59,218 nt of DNA from Betaproteobacteria bacterium (GCA_947458265.1 CANGYF010000024.1:1-59218), one strand, 5' to 3'. Shown: positions 11,687 to 21,568, counted from the stretch's first letter. Numbers and translations: made by a program. Notes: generated from the sequence alone by a model not told the origin.

Positions 11687-12225
11687 CCGCCGACGATAGC
11701 CGGGATGGCGAACACAATCAACGTTGCCACCGCCGCGAGCAGGTCGTCGAACATCACGCCGAAGCCGCCCTTCAGGTTGCGGTCGAACCAGCGGATGGGC
11801 TGTGGCTTCCAGATGTCGAACAGACGGAACAACGCGAATGCCAGCACCCACGCTGCCGGTGTCGCGGGCACCCACCAGAGCACGAGCAGGAACGCGGCGA
11901 TCTCGTCGATCACGATGCCGCCAGGGTCCTCGACGCCAAGCGCCCGTGCGGCCGCGGCGCAGGCCCACACGCCCAGCGCGAACAGCACCCCGATCGCCGC
12001 CAGGTGGAGCATCGACGGAAGCATCCAGACGAACAGCAGATGCAGCGGGAAGGCAGCCAGGGTACCGGCCGTCCCTGGCGCCCGTGGCGACAGACCGCTG
12101 CCCGCGCCGAACGCGATGAACGCGGCCGGGCTTGTGAATACCCAGCGCGCGTCGGCGACCCGCGCACGCCCGGCCCGCGGTAGCGGCGCGGGCGAACCGG
12201 GTGCGCCGGGGCCTGGCTCAGCCAA
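11683..12225 (-). CDS. pgpA: Phosphatidylglycerophosphatase A
   Basis: PgpA dephosphorylates phosphatidylglycerophosphate to phosphatidylglycerol at the inner membrane. Recognisable blocks are AFGAGSGLSPRAPGTAGTL, the acidic GGIVIDEIAAF and LFRLFDIWKPQPIRWFD, with several hydrophobic segments. No ATG or GTG start is available before the conserved region; a TTG at 12225 overlapping the thiL stop is the best candidate and gives 180 residues with a 30-40 residue polar lead. Coupled to thiL upstream and pncC downstream. Confidence 0.92.
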   Translation of the reverse strand: MAEPGPGAPGSPAPLPRAGRARVADARWVFTSPAAFIAFGAGSGLSPRAPGTAGTLAAFPLHLLFVWMLPSMLHLAAIGVLFALGVWACAAAARALGVEDPGGIVIDEIAAFLLVLWWVPATPAAWVLAFALFRLFDIWKPQPIRWFDRNLKGGFGVMFDDLLAAVATLIVFAIPAIVGG

Positions 12226-13204
12226 AGTGGTCGTACCCCGCGCGCGCCAGGCGCAGTTCGCTTCCGTCGCCATCGACGATCGCCAGGCCACCGCCGGCAA
12301 CGATCCGGCCGACCCGGGTGACCGGGACCCCGGTAGCTGCGCCGGCGCCCTCGACCGCTGCGGCCGCCGAGGCCGGCGCAGTGAAACAGAGTTCATAGTC
12401 GTCGCCGCCGCTGACCACTGCGGCGCGTACCGTGTCGTGGCTGGCGAATGCGCGGAGCCCGGGCGACAGCGGCAGCCGCTCGTACTCGATGCGGGCACCG
12501 ACGCCGGAGCGCTGCAGGATGTGGCCGAGGTCGGCAGCAAAGCCGTCCGACACGTCCAGCGCCGCGCTTGCCACACCGCGCAGCGCGGTGCCGAGCGCCA
12601 CCCGCGGCTGCGGTGCCTCCAGCCGGCGGATGCAGGCAGCAGCCGCGGCCGCATCGAGCGCGGGTGCCAGCCCGCCGGTCAGCAGCGCCAGCCCGATTGC
12701 CGCCTCGCCGAGCGTGCCGGACACCCATACATCGTCCCCCACGCGCGCGCCGTCGCGGCGCAGGGCCAGCCCGACCGGTACCTCACCGAAGATGGTCACG
12801 CAGATCGACAGCGGTCCGCGCGTGGTGTCGCCGCCGACCAGTTCGGTCGAATGGGCATCGGCCAGCGCGCGCATGCCGCCGGCGAAGGCCGCCAGCCAGC
12901 GCTCGTCGGCCGCAGGCAGTGCGATCGCCAGCGTCGCCCAGCGCGGTGCCGCGCCCATCGCGGCCATGTCGGACAGGTTCACCGCCAACGACTTGTGGCC
13001 GAGCCGGGCCGGGTCGGTGCCGGGCAGGAAATGCGTGCCTTCCAACAGCAGGTCCGTGGACACCGCCAGCTGCATGCCCGGGGAGACGCGCAGCAGCGCA
13101 GCATCATCCCCGACGCCGAGGTCGGCGGACGGGGCCGGCCAGGTGAAATGCCGGGCGATCAGGGAAAACTCGTCGCCCGCCCCTTCCCGCTGCCGGCCGG
13201 GCAT
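12218..13204 (-). CDS. thiL: Thiamine-monophosphate kinase
   Basis: ThiL phosphorylates thiamine monophosphate to the active cofactor thiamine diphosphate. The 328-residue protein shows the PurM/ThiL-type motifs DEFSLIARHF, GVGDDAALL, STDLLLEGTHF, KSLAVNLSDMAAMGA, VGGDTTRGPL, DVSDGFAADLGHI and VSGGDDYELCFT. It starts at ATG 13204, two bases after the stop of the small membrane protein, and its end overlaps pgpA. The open frame continues upstream to 13528 but only as antisense-like overlap with the membrane protein. Confidence 0.96.
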   Translation of the reverse strand: MPGRQREGAGDEFSLIARHFTWPAPSADLGVGDDAALLRVSPGMQLAVSTDLLLEGTHFLPGTDPARLGHKSLAVNLSDMAAMGAAPRWATLAIALPAADERWLAAFAGGMRALADAHSTELVGGDTTRGPLSICVTIFGEVPVGLALRRDGARVGDDVWVSGTLGEAAIGLALLTGGLAPALDAAAAAACIRRLEAPQPRVALGTALRGVASAALDVSDGFAADLGHILQRSGVGARIEYERLPLSPGLRAFASHDTVRAAVVSGGDDYELCFTAPASAAAAVEGAGAATGVPVTRVGRIVAGGGLAIVDGDGSELRLARAGYDHFG

Positions 13205-13206
13205 CT

Positions 13207-13506
13207 TCAGGCTACGGTGCCGCCGCCCTGCGATCCGCCGTTGCCACCGTCCGGCGCTGCTGCGGCAGGACCACCCGCCGGCTGCGCCTGCGGCGGCGAC
13301 TGCTGTGCAGGCGCGAGATAGAGGCGCTGCAGGTAGCGGCCCATCGCGAAGTCGACCACCCCGGTCGCGAACATCAGGCCGCCCACGACCAGCGCGGTGA
13401 AGCCGCCGGTACTGAACAGGCCGGCGCCGATCAACCAAATGCCGATCGACACGAAGGCCACCGCAGCCACGTAGAACAGGTAAATCCGTACCTTTATCGA
13501 CAGCAT
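13207..13506 (-). CDS. Small two-TM membrane protein between nusB and thiL
   Basis: The 99-residue product has two strong hydrophobic segments (about residues 8-28 and 33-52) and a hydrophilic, Pro/Gln/Gly-rich tail from about residue 65. I do not recognise a family. It is bracketed by nusB and thiL with short gaps of 43 and 2 bases, so it is probably expressed with them. ATG 13506 is the natural start; the frame upstream of it lies inside nusB. Confidence 0.75.
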   Translation of the reverse strand: MLSIKVRIYLFYVAAVAFVSIGIWLIGAGLFSTGGFTALVVGGLMFATGVVDFAMGRYLQRLYLAPAQQSPPQAQPAGGPAAAAPDGGNGGSQGGGTVA

Positions 13507-13549
13507 CGTCCGCTCCAGCGTTTTCCATGCGGGCGCCCGGGCCCGACCC

Positions 13550-14089
13550 TCACTCTTCGCCGCCGGCCTGCGGCGTGGACGCGGCCACCGGCGCGCCGGC
13601 AGGTCCCGCCTGCCCCGCGCGCTCGTCGGCGCGTATCGTCGCGGCCAGCTTGTCGACCACGCCATTCACGTACTTGTGACCGTCGGTGCCACCGAACACC
13701 TTGGCCAGTTCGACGGCTTCGTTGATCACCACCCGATACGGCGCCCCGAACTCGGCCTCGGGCGCCGTGCGCAACTCGAATCCGGCCAGCATCAGCACTG
13801 CGCGCTCGACCGGGCTCAATGCGTTGACCGGCCGGTCGAGGAAAGGTTGCATCCACGCCGACAATTCGTCCGCATCAGCCACCACGCCGGACACCAGGCG
13901 CTCGACGAACGCGGCATCTGCCGCCGCGTATTCATCGGATTCGCGCAGGTGGCGGATGACGTCCCAGGGCTCACCGCCTGCCACCAGCCACTGGTAGATG
14001 CCCTGCACCGCGAACTCGCGCGCCTTGTGGCGTGCGATCCGCGCCTTGCCAGGACCAGCCGTGCCGGGCCGACGTTCAGCGCGCGGCAT
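13550..14089 (-). CDS. nusB: Transcription antitermination factor NusB
   Basis: NusB binds BoxA RNA with NusE (S10) and promotes rRNA transcription antitermination. The 179-residue protein has the all-helical NusB pattern: [50 protein letters not shown] and [30 protein letters not shown]. The Ala/Gly/Pro-rich tail (after about residue 155) is an extension beyond the usual length. The ATG at 14089 overlaps the ribH 3' end by 14 bases, the usual ribH-nusB coupling. Confidence 0.97.
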   Translation of the reverse strand: MPRAERRPGTAGPGKARIARHKAREFAVQGIYQWLVAGGEPWDVIRHLRESDEYAAADAAFVERLVSGVVADADELSAWMQPFLDRPVNALSPVERAVLMLAGFELRTAPEAEFGAPYRVVINEAVELAKVFGGTDGHKYVNGVVDKLAATIRADERAGQAGPAGAPVAASTPQAGGEE

Positions 14090-14564
14090 CGTCGATGCTT
14101 CTGAGCAGGTTGGCCATCTCGACCGCAGCGCGGGCGCAGTCGCGGCCCTTCTCGGCCGCACGCACCTCGGCCTGCTCGTCGGTGTTGGTGGTCAGGATGC
14201 CGTTGGCCACCGGCACGCCGGTATCGAGCGCGACGCTGGCAGCGCCGGCGCAGGCCTCGTTCGATACCACCTCGAAGTGGTAGGTCTCGCCCCGGATCAC
14301 CGCGCCGAGCGCGATCAGCGCATCGAAACGCCCGGTCTGCGCAAGCTTCTGCAGCACCAGCGGGATCTCCAGTGCACCGGGCACCGTACAGTGCACGATG
14401 CATTCGGCACGCACGCCCATGTGCTCGAGCTCGGCACGGCAAGCCGCCAGTTCCGCCACACCGATCGACTCGTTGAAGCGCCCCTGCACGATGCCGATGC
14501 GCAGCGAGGCTCCGTTGAAGTCGGGGGTGAACGCATTGCAGGCGAGCACGGGTCTGGCGGTCAT
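14076..14564 (-). CDS. ribH: 6,7-dimethyl-8-ribityllumazine synthase
   Basis: Lumazine synthase condenses 5-amino-6-ribitylaminouracil with 3,4-dihydroxy-2-butanone 4-phosphate, the penultimate riboflavin step. The 162-residue sequence carries [52 protein letters not shown] and [18 protein letters not shown]. Typical length for a capsid- or pentamer-forming RibH. It lies 73 bases after ribBA and overlaps nusB. Confidence 0.98.
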   Translation of the reverse strand: MTARPVLACNAFTPDFNGASLRIGIVQGRFNESIGVAELAACRAELEHMGVRAECIVHCTVPGALEIPLVLQKLAQTGRFDALIALGAVIRGETYHFEVVSNEACAGAASVALDTGVPVANGILTTNTDEQAEVRAAEKGRDCARAAVEMANLLRSIDDAAR

Positions 14565-14637
14565 CGATTCTGTCCTTGGGTCGGCAGCGCCGGCACTGAG
14601 CCGGCACCCGGGGGCGCCGGAATGGCGTTCGCGCGTT

Positions 14638-15780
14638 TCAGCGGGTGGCGGGGTTGGGGTGGCCGGCGATGTCGGCGGCCGGCACCGGCCCCTCCGGCAG
14701 CAGGTAGCCGGTCACTTCGAGGTCGAAGCCGGTCATGCTGGGCATGCGGCGCGGCTGCGCCAGCACGCGCATGCGCGTGATGCCGAGCTGGCGGATGATC
14801 TGCGCGCCGATGCCGTAGTCGCGCAGATCCATCCTGCCGCGGCGCGGCGGCGGGCCGGCGCGGGTCGCCCGCTCGAGCAGCTGGTCGGGCGACTCGGGCC
14901 GGTGCAGCAGGATGATCGCCCCGCAGCCGGCCTTCACCACCGCCTGCATCGCGGCATGCACGTTCCAGGAGTGGGTGGCGCTGCCGGCATCGAGCAGGTC
15001 GATCAGCGAGATCGGCTCATGCACCCGCACCAGCACCTCGTCGCCCGCCTTCGGCTCACCGTGGACGAGCGCCAGGTGGGTCGCGGTCGCCATCCTGTCG
15101 CGGAACGTGACCAGCCGGAACGGACCATAGGGCGTCTCGATCTCGCGCTCGCCGACGCGCTCGATCAGCGATTCGGTGCGCGAGCGGTACTGGATCAGGT
15201 CGGCGATGGTGCCCACCTTGAGTCCGTGCGTCTCGGCGAACACGAGAAGGTCCGGCAGCCGGGCCATCGTGCCGTCGTCCTTGAGGATCTCGCAGATCAC
15301 CGATGCCGGCACTACGCCGGCCATCTGTGCCAGGTCGCAACCGGCCTCGGTGTGGCCGGCCCGCACGAGCACCCCGCCCGGCTGCGCGCGCAGCGGGAAG
15401 ATATGGCCGGGCTGCACCAGGTCGGCCGGCGAGGCGTCTGCACGAACCGCGGTGCGCACCGTATGCGCACGGTCGTGCGCCGAGATGCCGGTCGTCACGC
15501 CTTCGGCGGCCTCGATCGACATCGTGAAGTTGGTGCCCATCGGCGACCGGTTGTCGCGCACCATCAGCGGCAGGTCGAGTTGCCGGCAGCGGTCCTCTGT
15601 CAGCGTCAGGCAGATCAGCCCCCGGCCATGCTTGGCCATGAAGTTGATCGCCTCGGGCGTGGCGAACTCGGCCGCCATCACGAGGTCGCCTTCGTTCTCG
15701 CGGTCTTCTTCGTCGACGAGCACCACCATGCGCCCGGCGCGGATCTCTTCGACTATCTCGGTGGTGCTGGCGATCGGCAT
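14638..15780 (-). CDS. ribBA: 3,4-dihydroxy-2-butanone 4-phosphate synthase with degenerate GTP cyclohydrolase II domain
   Basis: Residues 1 to about 200 are a complete RibB domain ([62 protein letters not shown]), which makes the four-carbon riboflavin precursor from ribulose 5-phosphate. The C-terminal 175 residues align with RibA but lack the Cys-x10-Cys-x-Cys zinc site: where it is expected the sequence reads [18 protein letters not shown] cyclohydrolase II activity is therefore unlikely and a separate ribA is expected elsewhere. This degenerate form is common in betaproteobacteria. Start at ATG 15780; 380 residues. Confidence 0.93.
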   Translation of the reverse strand: MPIASTTEIVEEIRAGRMVVLVDEEDRENEGDLVMAAEFATPEAINFMAKHGRGLICLTLTEDRCRQLDLPLMVRDNRSPMGTNFTMSIEAAEGVTTGISAHDRAHTVRTAVRADASPADLVQPGHIFPLRAQPGGVLVRAGHTEAGCDLAQMAGVVPASVICEILKDDGTMARLPDLLVFAETHGLKVGTIADLIQYRSRTESLIERVGEREIETPYGPFRLVTFRDRMATATHLALVHGEPKAGDEVLVRVHEPISLIDLLDAGSATHSWNVHAAMQAVVKAGCGAIILLHRPESPDQLLERATRAGPPPRRGRMDLRDYGIGAQIIRQLGITRMRVLAQPRRMPSMTGFDLEVTGYLLPEGPVPAADIAGHPNPATR

Positions 15781-15875
15781 TGCGGGTTCCGGCCTGTCGG
15801 GACAACCTCTGATTATCGCCCGGAACGGGCCGCCGGGCACGCAGATCGCGTTCGACCGAGCCCGCAAACCGGATT

Positions 15876-16484
15876 TCAGGCGTTCAGCCGCTCGACGTAG
15901 CGCGCCAGCATGTCGATCTCGAGGTTCACCCGCGCCCCGGGCAGGTGCCCGCCGAGGTTGGTCATCTGCAGGGTGTGCGGGATGATGTTCATGCTGAATG
16001 CCGTGACGCGCTCGTCGCGACCGCCGGGCCCGTCCGACACGCCGTTCACCGTGAGGCTGATGCCATTGACCGTGATCGACCCCTTCTCGGCGATGTAGCG
16101 GCCGAGTCCGGGCGGCGCCTCCACCACCAGCTTCCAGCTCTCGCCGACCTGGGTGAATTCGCGCAGCGTGCCTACGCCATCGACATGGCCGCTGACCAGG
16201 TGGCCGCCAAGCCGGTCGGACAGGCGCAGCGCCTTCTCGAGGTTGACCTTGCGCCCGAGGTCGAAGCCGGCGGTGCGGGCGATCGATTCGAGCGAGACAT
16301 CGAAGGCTGCGCGCGCGCCGGCGTGCTCGACCACGGTCAGGCAGCAACCGTCGACCGCGATGCTGTCGCCCAGTGCGACATCGTCGAGCCCCAGCCCTGC
16401 AGTGTCGATGGTGATCCGCTGGCCGCCGGCCAGCGGCGTGCGTTCGACGATGGTACCTACCGCGGCGATGATCCCGGTGAACAT
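15876..16484 (-). CDS. ribE: Riboflavin synthase, alpha subunit
   Basis: Riboflavin synthase dismutates two lumazine molecules to riboflavin and the pyrimidine precursor. The 202-residue protein has the two lumazine-binding repeats, [10 protein letters not shown]...[16 protein letters not shown] and [13 protein letters not shown]...[13 protein letters not shown]. Also called ribC in some species. No FMN riboswitch is seen upstream, consistent with an internal operon position between ribD (39-base gap) and ribBA (95-base gap). Confidence 0.98.
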   Translation of the reverse strand: MFTGIIAAVGTIVERTPLAGGQRITIDTAGLGLDDVALGDSIAVDGCCLTVVEHAGARAAFDVSLESIARTAGFDLGRKVNLEKALRLSDRLGGHLVSGHVDGVGTLREFTQVGESWKLVVEAPPGLGRYIAEKGSITVNGISLTVNGVSDGPGGRDERVTAFSMNIIPHTLQMTNLGGHLPGARVNLEIDMLARYVERLNA

Positions 16485-16523
16485 GCGAGGCCTGCCTTTC
16501 TTGGTGCCGGCCCCACCGGCCGG

Positions 16524-17666
16524 TCAACTGCGCTGGAACGGCCCGGGCACCGCCACGACCGCCGCGCGCAGGCGCAGGTCGTCGCCGACCCGGGCGACAT
16601 CCATGAATCGTAACGTGGCTCGCTGTGCGAGTTCATCCATTGCCGGCAAGTCGAACATGCCGAGCGCCCGTTCGCCCAGGACGGACGGTGCGAGGTAAGC
16701 CAGCAGTTCGTCGACGCAACCCTCGCGCAGCAGCGAGCCGTTGAGCCGGGTACCGGTCTCGACCAGCACTTCGTTGATGCCGCGCCGTCCCATTTCCAGC
16801 AGCATCGCCGGCAGGTCCACCTTGCCCGAGGCATTCGGGCAGAGCACCACCTCGGCGCCTCGCGCCTCCAGTGCCGACCGTGCAGCCGGATCGTCCACCG
16901 CGGCGAACACCAGCGCGCGCCCCCCGGACAACAGCCGCGCCTGCGGCGACAGTTGCAGGCGGGAATCCACCACCACCGGCAGCGGCTGGCGCGGGGTGGC
17001 GACGGCGCGCACGGTGAGTTGCGGGTCGTCCTCGCGCACGGTGCCGATGCCGGTCAGGACCGCACAGGCGCTGGCACGCCAGGCATGCCCGTCCGCCCGG
17101 GCAGCCTCGCCGGTGATCCACTGGCTCACGCGGTTGGACAGTGCCGTGCGACCGTCCAGGCTGGCCGCGACCTTCAGCCGCAGCCACGGCCGGCCACGCG
17201 TCATGCGCGACACGAAACCGAGGTTGATGTCCAGCGCCTCGGCGGCGCGCACGCCCGACACGACCTCGATGCCGGCCGCTCTCAGGCGCGCAAGCCCGCG
17301 CCCGGCGACCTTCGGGTTCGGATCTTCCATCGCTGCGACCACGCGACCGATGCCGGCGGCGACCAGGGCCTCGGCACAGGGTGGCGTATGGCCGAAGTGG
17401 CTGCAAGGCTCGAGCGTCACATAGGCGGTCGCCCCGCGCGGATCGTTGCCTGCCGCCGTTGCGGCGGCGAGTGCAGCCGCCTCGGCATGCGGACCACCGG
17501 CCACCGCGTGGAAACCTTCACCGAGCACCCGGCCGTCGCGCACCAGCACGCAGCCGACGCGCGGGTTGGGCGTGGTCGTGAACAGCCCCTGCGCGGCCAG
17601 TTCGAGCGCACGCGCCATCCATGCGTCGTGCGCGCCAGCCCCCCCTTGCACCGCTGGATCCGGCAT
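16524..17666 (-). CDS. ribD: Bifunctional diaminohydroxyphosphoribosylaminopyrimidine deaminase / reductase
   Basis: RibD performs the second and third steps of riboflavin synthesis. Residues 1-150 are a zinc deaminase: His60-Ala-Glu62, Cys88 in EPCSHFGHTPPC and Cys97. Residues from about 160 form the dihydrofolate-reductase-like domain (RLKVAASLDGRTAL, WITGEAARADGH, AVLTGIGTVREDDPQLTVR, EVLVETGTRLNGSLL). Total length is 380 residues, normal for the fused enzyme. The start lies six bases after the nrdR stop, indicating cotranscription. Confidence 0.98.
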   Translation of the reverse strand: MPDPAVQGGAGAHDAWMARALELAAQGLFTTTPNPRVGCVLVRDGRVLGEGFHAVAGGPHAEAAALAAATAAGNDPRGATAYVTLEPCSHFGHTPPCAEALVAAGIGRVVAAMEDPNPKVAGRGLARLRAAGIEVVSGVRAAEALDINLGFVSRMTRGRPWLRLKVAASLDGRTALSNRVSQWITGEAARADGHAWRASACAVLTGIGTVREDDPQLTVRAVATPRQPLPVVVDSRLQLSPQARLLSGGRALVFAAVDDPAARSALEARGAEVVLCPNASGKVDLPAMLLEMGRRGINEVLVETGTRLNGSLLREGCVDELLAYLAPSVLGERALGMFDLPAMDELAQRATLRFMDVARVGDDLRLRAAVVAVPGPFQRS

Positions 17667-17672
17667 GGCCGC

Positions 17673-18149
17673 TCAGGCCTGCCGGCGCTTGCGCACCGGC
17701 ACGCGCTGGACTTCCTTGATCGCGTCGCGGAAGTCGTCGACGTCCTGGAAGTCCCGGTAGACCGAGGCGAAGCGGATGTACCCGACCTTGTCGAGCTTGC
17801 GCAGTTCCTGCATCACCAGTTCGCCGACCTTGCGCGAGTCGATCTCGCGCTCGGACATCGAAAGCAGCTTCTGCGCGACCCGGTCGACCGCCGCATCGAC
17901 ATATTCGACCGGGACCGGCCGCTTGTGCAGCGCCCGATCGAAGCCCAGGCGCAGCTTGTCCTCGTCGTACTCCTCGCGGATGCCGCTGCCCTTGATGATG
18001 TGCGGCATGCGCAGTTCGAACTTCTCGAACGTGGTGAACCGCTTGTCGCAGGACAGGCAGGCGCGACGGCGGCGGATCGCCTTGCCATCCTCGCTCTCGC
18101 GCGAGTCGATCACCTTGGTGTCGCTACCCTTCGGGCAGGGGCACTTCAT
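17673..18149 (-). CDS. nrdR: Ribonucleotide reductase repressor NrdR, with unusual zinc-ribbon spacing
   Basis: NrdR represses ribonucleotide reductase genes in response to ATP/dATP. The 158-residue protein has an N-terminal zinc ribbon and an ATP-cone ([23 protein letters not shown] and onward). The first metal pair reads MKCPCP, Cys3-x-Cys5, whereas the family normally has Cys3-x-x-Cys6; the second pair Cys31-x-x-Cys34 is normal. The deviation is clear at the DNA level. It follows glyA by 58 bases and precedes ribD, a conserved betaproteobacterial order. Confidence 0.96.
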   Translation of the reverse strand: MKCPCPKGSDTKVIDSRESEDGKAIRRRRACLSCDKRFTTFEKFELRMPHIIKGSGIREEYDEDKLRLGFDRALHKRPVPVEYVDAAVDRVAQKLLSMSEREIDSRKVGELVMQELRKLDKVGYIRFASVYRDFQDVDDFRDAIKEVQRVPVRKRRQA

Positions 18150-18207
18150 GCGCCCGTCCCGGACGGTGCCGGCGCAATGGCCCTGCGCGTGGATTCAGTG
18201 AAGCTGA

Positions 18208-19461
18208 TCACGCACCGTACACCGGGAAACGCGCGCACAGTGCCTTGACCTCAGCGCGCACCCGTTCGGCGACGCCGGCATCTGCCGGGGCATCGAGCGT
18301 GTCGGCGATCAGGTGCGCCACCCGCGTCACCTCGGCGGCACCGAAGCCGCGCGTGGTCATCGCCGGCGAACCGAGCCGGATGCCGCTGGTGACGAACGGC
18401 TTCTCGGGATCGTTCGGGATGGCGTTCTTGTTCACCGTCATGTGCACGCTGCCCAGCAGTGCCTCGGCATCCTTGCCGGTCACCTTCTTCGGCCGCAGGT
18501 CGACCAGGAACAGGTGACAGTCAGTGCGCCCGGATACGATCCGCAGCCCGCGCGCCTGCAGCACATCGGCCATCGTGCGCGCGTTCTCGAGCACCTGCTG
18601 CTGGTAGGTGCGGAACGAGGGCTCCATCGCCTCCTTGAATGCCACTGCCTTGGCGGCGATCACGTGCATCAGCGGCCCGCCCTGCACCCCCGGGAACATA
18701 GCCGAGTTGATCGCCTTCGCATGCGCTTCGGTGCGCGACAGGATGAAGCCGCCACGCGGCCCGCGCAGCGTCTTGTGGGTGGTGCTGGTGGTGAAGTCGG
18801 CGTACGGCACCGGCGTCGGGTAGACACCGGCGGCCACCAGCCCCGAGTAGTGCGCCATGTCGACCAGGAACAGCGCACCGACCTCGTCGGCAATCGCGCG
18901 GAAGCGCTTGAAGTCGATCTGCAGGGCATAGGCTGAGGCACCGGCGACGATCATCTTCGGCCGATGCTCGCGCGCCAGCGCCGCGACCTGGTCGTAATCG
19001 ATCTCCTCGGTCTTCGGATCGAGGCCGTAGGCCACCGACTTGTACAGCTTGCCGCTGAAGTTCACCGTCGCGCCATGTGTCAGGTGGCCACCGTGTGCGA
19101 GCGACATGCCGAGGATGGTGTCCCCGGCCGACAGCATGGCCAGGTACACACCCATGTTCGCCTGCGCACCGGAATGCGGCTGCACGTTGGCGAAGGGGGC
19201 ATCGAACAGCTGCTTCACCCGCTCGATGGCCAGGGTCTCGGCGACGTCGACGAACTCGCAGCCGCCGTAGTAGCGCTTGCCCGGATACCCTTCGGCATAC
19301 TTGTTGGTCAGGACCGAGCCCTGGGCAGCCAGCACGCGCGGGCTGGCGTAGTTCTCGGAGGCGATCAGCTCGATGTGGTCTTCCTGCCGCTGGCGCTCGT
19401 GCTCCATGGCAGCCCACAGTTCGGGGTCGAAACCTTCGATTCGATCATTCTCGCTGAACAT
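18208..19461 (-). CDS. glyA: Serine hydroxymethyltransferase
   Basis: GlyA is a PLP enzyme interconverting serine and glycine with tetrahydrofolate, the main one-carbon source. The 417-residue protein is full length, with [48 protein letters not shown] and the PLP lysine Lys230 in [15 protein letters not shown]. It is the first gene of the long minus-strand run and diverges from the TRAP transporter genes across a 140-base gap, where TAAAAT at 19497-19492 (minus) is a possible -10. Confidence 0.99.
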   Translation of the reverse strand: MFSENDRIEGFDPELWAAMEHERQRQEDHIELIASENYASPRVLAAQGSVLTNKYAEGYPGKRYYGGCEFVDVAETLAIERVKQLFDAPFANVQPHSGAQANMGVYLAMLSAGDTILGMSLAHGGHLTHGATVNFSGKLYKSVAYGLDPKTEEIDYDQVAALAREHRPKMIVAGASAYALQIDFKRFRAIADEVGALFLVDMAHYSGLVAAGVYPTPVPYADFTTSTTHKTLRGPRGGFILSRTEAHAKAINSAMFPGVQGGPLMHVIAAKAVAFKEAMEPSFRTYQQQVLENARTMADVLQARGLRIVSGRTDCHLFLVDLRPKKVTGKDAEALLGSVHMTVNKNAIPNDPEKPFVTSGIRLGSPAMTTRGFGAAEVTRVAHLIADTLDAPADAGVAERVRAEVKALCARFPVYGA

Positions 19462-19601
19462 CTGGCCGCTCCGGAACGCTGCAAAGGCCTGATTTTAGCA
19501 ACTTTCGCACGCCGGACCGCCGCCCCGCACGCCGCCCACCCTTGGCGCGCCGGCCCGCTGCATGGTACTCATGGACCCGGACAGGTACGCAAGGAGCAGG
19601 A

Positions 19602-20138
19602 TTGAAGACGTTGCTGGCCGCCGCGCGAGCGATCGATGCGGTGAATGAACGCATCGGGCGACTCGCCTGCTGGCTGACGCTGGTGGTCGTGCTGGTGGCG
19701 ACTGCCAATGCGGTCGGACGCTACGGATTCCGTTTCGGATCGAACGGCCTGCTCGAACTCCAGTGGTACATGTTCGCGCTGATCTTCCTTTTCGGGGCCG
19801 CGTTCACCCTGGCGCGCGGCGGGCATGTGCGGGTCGACGTGCTGTACAGCCGGCAGACGCCCAGGCGCCAGGCCTGGATCGACATCCTCGGCGGCCTGCT
19901 CTTCTTCCTGCCGACAACGATCGCGCTCACCGTGCTGTCGCTGCCGATGGTCACGGCGTCGATCGCTGTCTGGGAAACCTCGCCCGACGTCGGCGGTCTC
20001 GCACGCTGGCCGATCAAGCTGGCGATACCGGTGGCGTTCTTTCTGCTGACCCTGCAGGGGGTCTCGGAAATCATCAAGCGCGTGGCGTTCCTGCGCGGGC
20101 TGGCACCGGCGCCGGTGCAGCGGCGGGAACTGCAGTGA
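19602..20138 (+). CDS. TRAP transporter small permease (DctQ-type)
   Basis: The 178-residue protein has four membrane segments (about residues 23-41, 50-68, 90-113 and 137-157) and the DctQ signature ELQWYMFALIFLFGAAFTLARGGHVRVDVLY. It is the small membrane subunit of a TRAP secondary transporter. I place the start at TTG 19602 because AAGGAG (19591-19596) sits five bases upstream; the frame is open to 19542 but without a ribosome site. The large permease follows after 40 bases. The matching binding protein is encoded convergently downstream. Confidence 0.9.
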   Translation: MKTLLAAARAIDAVNERIGRLACWLTLVVVLVATANAVGRYGFRFGSNGLLELQWYMFALIFLFGAAFTLARGGHVRVDVLYSRQTPRRQAWIDILGGLLFFLPTTIALTVLSLPMVTASIAVWETSPDVGGLARWPIKLAIPVAFFLLTLQGVSEIIKRVAFLRGLAPAPVQRRELQ

Positions 20139-20178
20139 GGATCCTCGATGATGTTGCGCATCTGATGGCAGGCGTCTG

Positions 20179-21501
20179 ATGGGCATCGAACTGCTCGCCC
20201 CCGCGATGTTCGCGACGATGGTCGTGTTCCTGCTGATCGGCTACCCGGTCGCGTTCTCGCTGGCAGCGGTCGGGCTGGCGTTCGCGCTGATAGGCATCCA
20301 GGCCGGCGCATTCGGCCCGCAACTGCTGCAGGCGCTGCCGGAGCGTGTGCTGGGCATCATGTCCAACCAGACCCTGCTGGCGATCCCGTTCTTCACGTTC
20401 ATGGGCGTGGTGCTTGAGCGCAGCGGCATCGCGGAAGAGATGCTGGAGACGATGGGCCAGGTGTTCGCCTCGGTGAAGGGCGGCATCGCCTATGCGGTGA
20501 TCTTCGTCGGTGCACTGCTCGGCGGGCCGGCCGGCGTGGTCGCCGCGACGGTGATCGCGATGGGTCTGATCTCGCTGCCGGTGATGCTCCGCCATGGCTA
20601 CTCGCCCCGGCTTTCGAGCGGGGTCATCGCTGCCTCCGGCACGCTCGCGCAGATCGTGCCGCCGTCGATCGTGCTGGTGGTCATGGCGGAGGTGCTGGGC
20701 ATCTCGGTGGGCGACGTCTATGCCGGCGCGCTGGTGCCGAGCCTGGTGCTCACCGGCCTCTATGCCCTCTACATCTTCCTCGTCTCGCTGGTGTACCCGG
20801 ATGCGGTCCCGGCGATCCCCGAGGCGGAACGCCAGCCACGCGACCGGGCGCTGCTGCTGCGCGCGCTGAAGGCACTGGTGCCGGCGATCGTGCTGCTGTT
20901 CCTGGTGATCGGCACCATCTTCATGGGGCTGGCGACGCCGACCGAGGCGGCCGCGATGGGTGCACTGGGTGCGCTCGCGCTCGCCGCTGCCAACCGTCGG
21001 CTTGACCGGCGCGTGCTGCGCGAAGCGATGGAGCAGACCACCATCCTGACCAGCTTCGCCATCTTCATCCTGATCGGCGCGACCATCTTCACCCTGGTCT
21101 TCCGCGGGCTCGATGGCGACCTCTGGGTCGAGCACCTGCTGACCGGACTGCCTGGCGGACAGGTCGGTTTCCTGGTGTTCGTGAACGTGCTGATCTTCGT
21201 GCTGTCGTTCTTCCTCGACTTCTTCGAGATCGCGTTCATCCTGCTGCCGCTGCTCGGACCGGTCGCCGACAAGCTGGGCATCGACCTGGTCTGGTTCGCC
21301 GTGCTGATCGCGGTCAACATGCAGACCTCGTTCATGCATCCGCCGTTTGGCTTCGCCCTGTTCTACCTGCGCAGCGTCGCCCCGCCATCGGTGCGCACGA
21401 TGGATATCTATCTGGGCGCGATCCCGTTCATCATCATCCAGCTGATCATGGTCGGCCTGCTGATCGCCTTCCCCGGGATGGTGTTGAACTTCACCAGGTA
21501 G
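20179..21501 (+). CDS. TRAP transporter large permease (DctM-type)
   Basis: The 440-residue polytopic protein has the DctM pattern with about 12 hydrophobic segments. Conserved stretches include NQTLLAIPFFTFMGVVLERSGIAEEML, GALLGGPAGVVAATVIAMG, SGTLAQIVPPSIVLVV, GLATPTEAAAMGALGAL and NMQTSFMHPPFGFALFYLRSVAP. It couples substrate uptake to a cation gradient, working with the small permease and a periplasmic receptor. The MHPPFGFALFYLRSVAP segment suggests the branch often annotated for organic or keto acids; the substrate is not deducible. Confidence 0.95.
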   Translation: MGIELLAPAMFATMVVFLLIGYPVAFSLAAVGLAFALIGIQAGAFGPQLLQALPERVLGIMSNQTLLAIPFFTFMGVVLERSGIAEEMLETMGQVFASVKGGIAYAVIFVGALLGGPAGVVAATVIAMGLISLPVMLRHGYSPRLSSGVIAASGTLAQIVPPSIVLVVMAEVLGISVGDVYAGALVPSLVLTGLYALYIFLVSLVYPDAVPAIPEAERQPRDRALLLRALKALVPAIVLLFLVIGTIFMGLATPTEAAAMGALGALALAAANRRLDRRVLREAMEQTTILTSFAIFILIGATIFTLVFRGLDGDLWVEHLLTGLPGGQVGFLVFVNVLIFVLSFFLDFFEIAFILLPLLGPVADKLGIDLVWFAVLIAVNMQTSFMHPPFGFALFYLRSVAPPSVRTMDIYLGAIPFIIIQLIMVGLLIAFPGMVLNFTR

Positions 21502-21511
21502 CCAAGGCTGA

Positions 21512-21568
21512 GGAAAATCAGGGTCAGACACGCTTTTCCGGGAAAAGCGTGTCTGACCCTGATTTTCC
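21512..21568. repeat. Long perfect hairpin repeat, copy 1 (bidirectional terminator candidate)
   Basis: Two 28-base arms around a single central base form a nearly perfect palindrome between the convergent ends of the large TRAP permease and the TRAP binding-protein gene. The arm core is CAGGGTCAGACACGC. Copy 2 lies at 25636-25690. As the only intergenic structure between convergent genes it could stop transcription in both directions; flanking TTTT/AAAA tracts in the arms support that. It looks like a REP/RAYT-type interspersed palindrome. Confidence 0.85.

Noticed and set aside
11132-13321. Plus-strand 729-codon frame antisense to pncC, pgpA and thiL
   Set aside because: No domain; it is covered by three well-supported genes on the other strand.
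16485-16523. An FMN riboswitch before the rib genes
   Set aside because: The gaps before ribD and ribE are 6 and 39 bases, too short for the element, and no RFN-like stems were seen.
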